Made by a program: the position numbers and the translations under genes
The notes under the pieces: generated by a model
Seen by the model: only the letters and a program-made list of their open reading frames with translations
What the model was told of the DNA's origin: nothing
Databases searched by the model: none
Shown here: positions 25,134 through 32,500 of the stretch, in pieces
Layout of the letters: the number at the start of each line of letters is the position of its first letter
How positions within the stretch are numbered: the first letter of the stretch is position 1
Assembly (NCBI GenBank): GCA_019918135.1
Contig: WBZZ01001068.1
Coordinates: 90,001 to 122,500, forward strand
Direction: 5' to 3'
Length of the DNA stretch: 32,500 nt
DNA from: Paulinella micropora
Taxonomy: Eukaryota; Cercozoa; Imbricatea; Euglyphida; Paulinellidae

Positions 25134-25457
25134 CTACTCCTTGGACTTTGCTTGCTTGCCCTTCTGGAAGACATGAAGCGGGAAGGATTCGCCGGTGATG
25201 AGAGTATCTCGAAGACGCTTAAGAACGTTGGCGGAGAGTCGACCTTTGTCCTTGATCTTCCTGAAGGGACGCCACTCGATGTGGCGATGAACGACTTGAT
25301 CGTTGGTGATATCGAAAAGGAGGCGCTTCCAGAAGGCTAGGGGCTTGCTCCAGCTCTGACTGGTAGCTTTGTCCTACGTGTCTTCGTAGATGGTGCGGAA
25401 GAGAGGGTTGGTATCCGAAGTGATACCAAGTTGGTGGACCACTAGATCACCGTCACA
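25134..25457 (-). pseudogene. Protein remnant in the foldback core
   Basis: A continuous minus-strand frame runs from the arm junction (~25457) to a TAG at 25134-25136, interrupted by one TAG at 25374-25376. It has no ATG. The translation looks like real protein: L-V-V-H-Q-L-G-I-T-S-D before the internal stop, then S-W-S-K-P-L-A-F-W-K-R-L-L-F-D-I, H-I-E-W-R-P-F-R-K, and a basic end. Family not recognised. The opposite-strand frame at 25173-25340 appears to be its shadow. Confidence 0.5.
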
Positions 25458-25561
25458 TGGATATCCGGCCCCGGCTGATCATCATCCGCATCGCGCCAGT
25501 ATAGACGTATCATTCGTCTACTCTCCAATAGTTTAAGAGACTCACACACCTCTCTTTCTCC

Positions 25562-25619
<58 letters not shown>

Positions 25620-26135
25620 TACTGAGAAAACATACTTCGTTCGTTAATCACTCATTCTGTACGCAACTCAACTCAACCGTTAGGTCTGGGGGAGGGGGGG
25701 GGGGGAGCTATCAGATCGTGGCTGAGCACCTTAACGACCGGCCAAAGCCTTTACCGTTAATAAGTCACTCTTTTTGATCTCCTCTGCACGACGTTTCGAC
25801 TTCACTACTAGTTTTCGATTCCGTTCAGAAATGATTTCAAACGATCAGTTCAAAGTTCTTCAAGTTTAGCTATGGCAACTTTTCCCATTCGCATTACCTT
25901 TTCCCCCGATTTCCCGTGACACATGTTTTACGGTAAATTTTGTGGACAAGGAGAAGGATTCACGGAAAAACACAATATCTAACTGTTGGCCTTTTCCGTT
26001 CCCAGTCATTTTCGCCTAGGCTTCCCAAATCAATTTGGGATTTTCAAGTCCACCAACCCGACACTATCCGTTTATGACTGTTAACTTGAAGATAAAAGAC
26101 ACTATCCGTTTGAGAACTTGAGACCTCACAATCTA
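25456..26135 (-). repeat. Right arm of the foldback
   Basis: Reverse complement of 24122-24767 with substitutions and the (AT)n insertion at 25567-25616. A G run in the 25688-25704 region pairs with a C run at 24558-24567 in the left arm but is longer. Confidence 0.8.
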
Positions 26136-26504
26136 CGTTCTGCACTTGATCGTACGTTGCACCCAAGCCTGCAAAGAGTTCGAAATTACGTAAATAAACG
26201 AACTTGAAGTGACCTCTATACTATTTACTAGTATTTTCACCTGCTCTCATAGAGTCAGGACTCGATGCAGCCATAGTCACAGTGTTCTTATTAAAAGTTC
26301 GTTGTATCTGCCCGCTACTTGAAGAGTTGACAGTGTAATACAAACTCATAAAATATGCGATGTTAGTAGCATATCTGAGGTAGATGGTGCCGTTATTCCT
26401 AAACTTAGTAGGCTCCGGCGGGGAGCAATTGACAATTTATTAATAATGTATTTAGTCATACCGGTACACCCCAAGGACAATTACCTATTTTATAATACTA
26501 GCCC
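26136..26504. other. Spacer between foldback and piggyBac, no gene
   Basis: AT-rich, no convincing ORF or repeat seen. Confidence 0.5.
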
Positions 26505-26523
26505 TTAACGTCACGGTCCACTA

Positions 26524-26541
26524 GATCCACTTAAGTGGATC
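26524..26541. repeat. Subterminal palindrome, left end of piggyBac
   Basis: GATCCACTTAAGTGGATC, perfect over 18 bp. Candidate transposase-binding site because GTGGA palindromes recur at the other end. Confidence 0.75.
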
Positions 26542-26572
26542 TAAATTTTATGAGTAAAACTTTAAAAAAAAT

Positions 26573-29056
26573 TTAATGATTTTGAACCCGTTTGAACCGG
26601 CCAGATGCTCTAACATTTAAATATTGATGATTCTTAAAACATGGGTAGCGGCAGAGCACAAGACGACACTTAGAGCAGTAAAAAGAAGACCGTTTGCGGT
26701 GTCCCGCACGCCGACACAAAACACAGTGTGAGGGATGTTTGCCGCGACGTTTCCCATCCTCCTGCTGAGTATTGCCCCAACCCGCAGCACTAACTTGCTC
26801 AAGCATACCATCGCACAGCCTGTCTCTTCTAATTACACCTGATCGAAGTACACCATCTTCATCGAGTTCGTCTTCGGTCTCATCCAGGTCACGTGCCTTG
26901 ACTTTCCGAATATGCTTCTCCAACAGTGACAGCAACTTCTCAATCATTTGATGACGAGATGGAATGGACACATCCTCACTGTGCTCCCTTTGCAGCAGCA
27001 ATCCCTTGTACACTATGGTAGTGTTAGTCACGGCAGTGTCTAGCAGTCCCAGAAATAGTTTGTACCAGGGCTTGACTGCCCTTCGAACCCTCTCTGCTCC
27101 CGATCCTAGTCGAAGTCGGTCCTGCGTATCAGTGCCACCCATGTACTGGTTGTACAGCTTAACAAACGCGTAGGTGTTAATTGCTTCTCTGTTGCCCTTG
27201 CTGTCGACAATCCTCTGAACGTGATCCAACGCACCGCCTTGAACTGAGGAAACAAAAGTGCACACTCTCCTGTCTTTCCAACGAGCGACCATGGCTGGAG
27301 GGCCGTCTTGCATGTAGCAGCTATTCATGGTACCTCGAGGCTCTGCTGCCTTGATCTCATCTAACACGTCCTTGGCACCATAAAGTCGATTAGCCATAAT
27401 AGTCCCTATCAAGTACTGCTCATACTTCCTATGCAGCTCATGACACAAAAGCAGGGAGCTGTAATAGCGATCAGTGACCCAAATAGTGCCTTTGTCTGTT
27501 TTGCACTCTTCTACCATCGCCATGATGAGGTCGAACGTGCCCCGTTGCCGGACTGTTGCACAGGCGTCAATGTCTGCGCACCAGCGTACACTTTGAGGTG
27601 ATACGCAAATCCAGACTCCGGGTCGTTGGCTTGGTACACTTTGAAACCGTACTTGCCTGGCTTGTCCTTCATGTAGACACGCATGAAAGAACGTCCCCTG
27701 AACGGAATTAAAGCTTCGTCTGCTGAAACGAACTGACCCAAACTCATCATAGTCTTTGAAACCTCGTTCAAATTTTCCCAAAAAGGCCGAACGTGATGCA
27801 GGCGGTCGTAATCGGGATCTGAAGATTTCTTCTTTAAGGTGGGATCGTTGGGCTGAAAGATGAGTTTGATGTCGATAAACCTCTTCTCAGTCATGATAGG
27901 TGTCAGGTCGGGATATTGGACCAAGGGGTTGACATAGCTCCTCCAAAAATCACTATGTCTCTTGAGCTGCTGGGCACCCATAGCAATGTGGATGCATACA
28001 AAAGCAAGCATCTCGTTGGGACAGACGGGCTTGACGTACCGAATTTGTCCTCCGCCCTTCTGATTACGTCTCTGTCTAGCGTATGTGTTGGACCACTCCA
28101 TCCACCGGTCAATCATGGGCATACTAACATACTGTGAAAAAATTAAGGTCAGACTTGCAGCGTCTCCAGTGTCATAGTTTGGGTTGAATCGTCTCTCTCC
28201 GTCAAACTCTGGTAGAGGAGTAGCAGGAGGGTCTCCTTTTACCCATCTAGCTGAAGAAAAGAGTTCACTGGGTGATAGAGCATCGCTTTCGTGGGGCTCA
28301 GCCTCAACTCCAGCCTCGTCTTCTGACTCAGAATCATCGGAAAATTCTTCCTCTGTGAGCTCGACTTTGTTGTCATGTTCTTCCCTTGCTTCTCCTGCCC
28401 CTTCCTCGAGCCCTCCTCCCTCATCAGACCTGCAAAGCATTCACAGACACCGTGCACAGCTTTGGTGTGAATAGAGACAAAATGTGTACAGTTTTTTGTC
28501 TGGATGCAGTCAGTGAGCAGAGGTATGTACTGTTTTTGAGGGTGCCAAAGTTGGAGTGAATAAGTAAGCAAATAAAAACGAGCAACAGCAAGTGATTGTT
28601 GTCATTTGAAGCCTACCCATGCAGTGGACCTTCGTTCCTGTTCTTTTCATCACTGTCTCTGTCTGCTCTTTTCTTTCTCCAACAACGAAACTGTGCATAC
28701 AAGCTTGACTAAAATAACGAACTTACTTCTTTCTTTTTTTTGCAGGTTGTTTCACTTCCTTTTCGTCGTTTTCTTCATCAATTGGTGAGGCTGGCTGCAC
28801 AGTATCATTTTGGCATCGCCAGGTTCAAGTTTCCAGCCATGAGCTTTTGTACGTTTTTTATCTCTTCAACACTCATTTTTGTTGTTTCATCGACCCACCA
28901 AGAACGCTTACGGTACTCTTTTACAACACCACGAACAGTCTTGTTCTTCCAGTCTGAACCGAAAGTCTCTTCTGCCCATTCCTCTCCAAAAATGATTGCT
29001 GAAGTCTCGACTTCTGTGCATTCAAAGTTCTCTCGCACCTTCTGCTTTTTTCCCAT
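26573..29056 (-). pseudogene. piggyBac transposase with one intron, broken
   Basis: Exon 1 starts at the ATG at 29056 and ends at a GTAAGT donor (28726); the acceptor TTTGCAG ends at 28430, giving a 297-nt intron whose two sides join in phase at a Lys-rich, NLS-like region. The catalytic core shows the three Asp positions: A-D-E-A-L-I-P-F-R-G-R (first), W-V-T-D-R-Y-Y-S-S (second) and M-G-G-T-D-T-Q-D (third). The C-terminal Cys-rich finger (C-V-L-C ... F-Y-C-S-K-C ... C-R-Y-P-C-F-K-N-H) is intact. Breaks: a frame change near 27545-27580, between the first and second Asp, possibly with lost residues, and a stop at 28805-28807 in exon 1 followed by a one-base frame offset. Not active as read. 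Confidence 0.85.
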
Positions 29057-29286
29057 GGTGAAAAATACTTTTTTTTTTCGCCGGAACGGCCTGAAAATAG
29101 TAAAAAATCGAAACTGAACCGGTGCCAACTTAAACCGTACCACACAATGTATTCATTATTTTTTAGAACTGAAGCAAGTCAAAATGGAAACTAGAGGTGG
29201 TTCAGATTCATAATACTTGCTTTATTGAGTAACATATATACAAAAAACCATGTTTTACGCTTTCTTGTAAACCTTGGTAAGATCCC

Positions 29287-29320
29287 ATCCACTAGAGTGG
29301 ATCCGGTCCACTCGAGTGGA
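29287..29320. repeat. Paired subterminal palindromes, right end of piggyBac
   Basis: ATCCACT-AG-AGTGGAT at 29287-29302 and TCCACTCGAGTGGA at 29307-29320, both relatives of the left-end palindrome. Confidence 0.75.
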
Positions 29321-29342
29321 TCGCAGTAGGTTAAGGGCTAGT

Positions 29343-30817
29343 GATCTATGACTCTAAGTGTAACTGTGAATTCAGGCGCAGTCACAAGTTGGGTTTGTGG
29401 CGCTTAGTGACGTGTTGCTGAGATAGTCTATCGAGTCTCTAATAAAGTAAAGTACGACCTCTCGTTCAGTGTTTGATGAGCAGCTAACTACATATGAGAG
29501 CGCTCCGATTTTACACTTGAAACTTTATTAGCAAGCTCAGTCACTACATATTATATGCAGTTGATATATAAATAAACGGGAAAATCTAGTAACAAAACTA
29601 AAAATAGACGTGTAAACTTAAAGTTTAGATTGAAGTATAAACTTGAAGAAAGTTTAACATAATATTAATAAATCTGTCCGGTACGGTATTCATTCCGATA
29701 TCCCTTTCATTCTTCTGCCTGTCACCTCTCTTCTTGATCAGTTCCCTCTGTGCCTGCCCTCGTTTCCATTTTATTCTTCACTCTCACGGTTGTTCCCCTT
29801 CTTCACTCGTTACTGTATGTTTAGCTCCTTCCTTCCATTTCTTGGTTTCTCTGAGAGTCTGTCCTCCATTTTCCATCTTGGTTTTCGTTTTTCTTTTTCT
29901 TGTTTCCTCAGAGTCCATATTTTCCCCTTTCTTTGTTTCTTTCATTTTTTCTTCCCGCTTTTCTTTCTTTTTAGTTCTTCCCCTTTCTTTTTTTTCTTCC
30001 CCCCTTCACTTTCTAGTCCACTTTTGTTTCCCTTGGTACCACTTCCATTTTACTCTTACGCTTCCCACTTATTCTTATAATACAAGTGGCAAGCATTGTA
30101 TTATTAAAAGTGCGTTAAAAAAAATACTATTCACGGTAACAGTGAGTTTTACCAGTGATGAGTTCGAATAAGTATTTCGTCCTCCGCTGTATGACGCTAA
30201 ACTCAGCTGCATGGGATCTCTGCATGACCTTAAACTGTGGCTGCTTTGATAAGCCGCCTGAGCCTGGCTCCGATCACTGATAACTCACGGACACTGACTC
30301 GGAAATCGGTGAGCTGTTCTAAGCTTTACTACTTGAACTAAACTGATGTTGAACAGATTTTTTCCCCCCCCCGCTGAACGACTTATAATAATGAAATAAT
30401 GAAGAACATAAGATTATTGCAGTGCTGTCATGCCACCGAATGTCAAGTTAACTGATATCGGAGGCAATCATTCAATACTATGAAATGCTTTGATGTGAAA
30501 GCGATGCCACTGTGACTGAGGCTGCCATGATGATCCATACTATGATGTGACAGTGATCGCCTGCATTGTGATAGTATGATGGTAATTACAGATGGATTTG
30601 CGGATATATATGTCGGACTTAATTTCTCAGAGTCACGCGGCTGACGGTTACTTCAAACCCTGAGCAACTTGTGACATGACGTCAAGTTCAACTTGAAGCG
30701 AAAATAATCCGGATTCGAACTCCAATCTCAACGGCGACCGTCATTTGCGGCAGCTGTGGTGGTTGGTGGCACATAAGTTGTGGTGGTTGGTGGCGGCGTG
30801 GTTGTGGTTGAGCCTGC
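29343..30817. other. Non-coding flank with polypyrimidine tract
   Basis: A strongly CT-rich tract at about 29690-30065 produces long but low-complexity frames (Phe/Ser/Pro-rich), which I do not call. A hairpin (TATAATACAA / TTGTATTATT) lies at about 30075-30105. GTGGTTGGTGGC repeats occur at 30757-30800. No gene seen. Confidence 0.5.
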
Positions 30818-30844
30818 AAAAAAAAAAAAAAAAAAAAAAAAAAA
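30818..30844 (+). repeat. Poly(A) run, 27 A
   Basis: An A homopolymer followed by GGAAAGAAAAG; a shorter A run occurs at 30961-30974. Could mark a retroposon tail, but no retroposon body is recognised. Confidence 0.6.
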
Positions 30845-31009
30845 GGAAAGAAAAGAAAAGAAAAAATCACAACAAATAGCTGGTCTTGACATGGTCATGC
30901 TTTTTACATGGTTCAAAAACCCTGAGATGTTCAGCGGCTGTTTCTCACATAGAACGAGCGAAAAAAAAAAAAAATCAAGTAGTCACCCTGTGCCAGGCTT
31001 CTCCAGCAT

Positions 31010-31331
31010 TCTATCTATCTACCTATCTATCTATCTATCTATCAACTGACCAACTGCAAGATGCAAGTACGAGATATCTGTGAGCAAGATTTAAACATGC
31101 GCACATGATATGGTATTATCTATGGATGATGAGAAAGTTAGTGTGAAATGGAATATGATATTATGTTCAATCGAATAGATTTCACTACTGCTGAAGTATG
31201 TGTAAGGAATTTACAGAACATGTGTGCAAACAACTAAAACAGGGGTGCAAATTGAGAAGTATTATACGACAGTGAACCTTAACTACATTATCTATCTATC
31301 TATCTATCGCTCTATCTATCTATCTATCTAC
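31010..31331. repeat. (TATC)n microsatellites
   Basis: Imperfect TATC arrays at about 31012-31043 and 31290-31331; another at about 31702-31760. Confidence 0.85.
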
Positions 31332-31548
31332 ATTAAGGAAGCGCTTGCCATCATTGCTCTTTGTACTCAACACCTTCAAGTAAAACCTCCGCTGGCAAAC
31401 CCCTTTGAAAATTATCCTCCTGCCCCTCCTTGTAACCTTTGGCGTTCTTCATGCCGCCTTTGGCTTTTCCTCCCTCGGCCTTGGGGGCTTTTCCTCCCTC
31501 GGCCTTGGGATCTTTTCCTCCCTTGGCCTTGTTCACCACCTGTTTCAA

Positions 31549-31564
31549 TAGAGAGAGAGGGGGG

Positions 31565-31604
<40 letters not shown>

Positions 31605-31605
31605 A
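31549..31605. repeat. (GA)n microsatellite
   Basis: AGAGAG with an internal run of nine G, then a long GA run and AAAGAAAGAAA. Confidence 0.85.
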
Positions 31606-31867
31606 AGAAATTAACAACGAACGATTCAAATCATAATCCAGTGAGCAAAACATCAGACTGTCGTTCCATCAACATCAAAATAAGGTATACGTTGGCCGTT
31701 ACCTATCTATCTATCTATTTATGTATCTATCTATCTATCTATCTTTCTGACTATCTATCAAAAATAAGGTGTCAAGCGCCCTCTCTACCAATAATGTAGC
31801 GAGCGAGGGAGAGACAGACATACAGACATAATATCGCACATACATACATGCATAGATACATACATAC

Positions 31868-32465
31868 CTCGAAGACTGACTAGTGTCTGTGCTCTACGCT
31901 GACGAAAGGGTAGCTATCAAACTATCTATCAATTTTATCTAGCATAGCTATCAAACTATCTGGAGAGACCATAATATACATACATACCTAAATATCCGAA
32001 GGCCGACTGAGTGTCTGTGCTCTACGCTCACGAAAAGGTAGCTATCAAACTATCTGTTAATTTTATTTAGCGAGCGAGGGAGAGACCATAATAACATACA
32101 TACATACATTCTTACATACATACATACCTCGAAGACTGACTGAGTCTGTGCTCCACGCTGACGAAAAGGTAGCTATCAAACTATCTATCAATTTTATCTA
32201 GCGTAGCTATGAAACTATCTATCAGTTTTATCTAGCGAGCGAGGGAGGGACCATAATAATATAGATAGATTTTCGCTAACGAAAAGGTAGCTATCAAACG
32301 ATTCAACAATGTATCTAGCGAGCGAGCGAGGGATGTATGTATGTATGTATGTATCTAACATTGTATGTATGTATGTATGCATGTATGTATGGATGTATGT
32401 GTGTCATGCATGTATGCAAGGTATGACCTCAAAGAACGGCTGAGTCACTGTGCTCTGTGCTGCCG
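31868..32465. repeat. ~130-bp-period minisatellite with embedded tetranucleotide arrays
   Basis: A unit containing CGAAGACTGACTGAG, GTGCTCTACGCTGACGAAAAG and GTAGCTATCAAACTATCTATC recurs at about 31868, 31995 and 32128, and in degraded form near 32266 and 32430. Blocks of TACA/TATG repeats and GAGCGAGCGAGGGAGAGACC separate units. No coding content. Confidence 0.8.
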
Positions 32466-32500
32466 AGGCCGGACTCACCTATGTATGTATGTATGTGTGT

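Larger units (their letters stand above)
24122..26135. mobile_element. Foldback-like element with long inverted arms
   Basis: Two inverted arms, 24122-24767 and 25456-26135, match throughout, beginning TAGATTGTGAGGTCTC, with scattered substitutions. A ~690-bp core separates them. The right arm is longer because of an (AT)n expansion at 25567-25616. No target-site duplication is obvious at the ends, so exact boundaries are uncertain. No transposase is recognisable. Long arms plus a small core suggest a foldback-type DNA transposon or an inverted duplication that captured a sequence. Confidence 0.75.
26505..29334. mobile_element. piggyBac-family transposon (TTAA-bounded)
   Basis: TTAA at 26505-26508 and 29331-29334 bound a segment that encodes one piggyBac transposase. 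Subterminal palindromes lie at both ends: GATCCACTTAAGTGGATC (26524-26541), and two GTGGA/TCCAC palindromes at 29287-29302 and 29307-29320. Outside the TTAA, both flanks read CTAGCCC inward, so the unoccupied site would be the palindrome ACTAGCCCTTAAGGGCTAGT. Alternatively those bases belong to the element ends. Confidence 0.82.

Noticed and set aside
27550..27781. N-terminal part of the minus frame that overlaps the upstream transposase frame
   Set aside because: It is the out-of-frame shadow of the transposase between the first Asp motif and the frame change; only the sequence after about 27550 is transposase.
29734..30171. Long Phe/Ser-rich open frame
   Set aside because: Produced by the CT-rich tract; no start context or domain.
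30705..30725. GAGTTCGAATCCGG on the minus strand, like a tRNA T-arm or SINE B box
   Set aside because: The T stem does not pair properly and no A box or cloverleaf is visible; a tRNA-derived SINE relic cannot be supported.

Overview
The window is a piece of a eukaryotic nuclear genome whose left two thirds is one complete integrated Polinton (Maverick/polintovirus-type) element. Evidence for a eukaryotic, nuclear setting: the Polinton itself, a gene inside it with a 51-nt spliceosomal-type intron, a piggyBac transposon with a 297-nt intron, and long microsatellite/minisatellite tracts at the right end. No host gene here identifies the species.

Layout. 1-1122: host flank, no gene, with a 64-bp-period duplication just before the insertion. 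1129-22206: Polinton, 21,078 bp, bounded by a 6-bp target-site duplication (TGTATC) and 145-bp terminal inverted repeats that begin AG and end CT and are identical as read. Inside it, the left (+) module holds a zinc-finger protein, a broken protein-primed family B DNA polymerase, an ExoX-C-like protein and a Cys-rich protein. The central (-) module holds a virion surface protein, double-jelly-roll major capsid protein, penton, adenain-like protease with a coiled-coil N-terminal partner, a basic core-like protein, a packaging ATPase (in-frame stop), a small beta-rich protein, a two-TM protein (frameshifted) and a 1,220-aa phage-like fibre with an S74 chaperone domain. The right module holds an acidic/basic charged protein and the integrase (+), then an intron-containing basic protein and a coiled-coil protein (-). 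22213-24121: host flank with a frameshifted coiled-coil ORF. 24122-26135: a foldback element with ~650-680-bp inverted arms and a protein remnant in the core. 26505-29334: a piggyBac transposon with a broken transposase. 29343-32500: non-coding, low-complexity and tandem repeats.

The Polinton carries replication, integration, morphogenesis and attachment genes, so it is an integrated virus rather than a minimal transposon. Yet with identical TIRs and an intact TSD, its polymerase, ATPase, surface-protein, membrane-protein and probably protease genes are each interrupted. Either it was mobilised in trans, or some breaks are assembly errors.

The most unusual signals are small. Perfect or near-perfect palindromes of 20-28 bp lie in frame inside otherwise unrelated genes and each family gives the same peptide (NL-x-x-x-GD in three genes; DLFQRVEID in two), and the first family recurs between genes. 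Separate families of conserved hairpins mark gene starts and gene ends. Together these look like a compact palindromic-element and hairpin-regulatory system in a Polinton.
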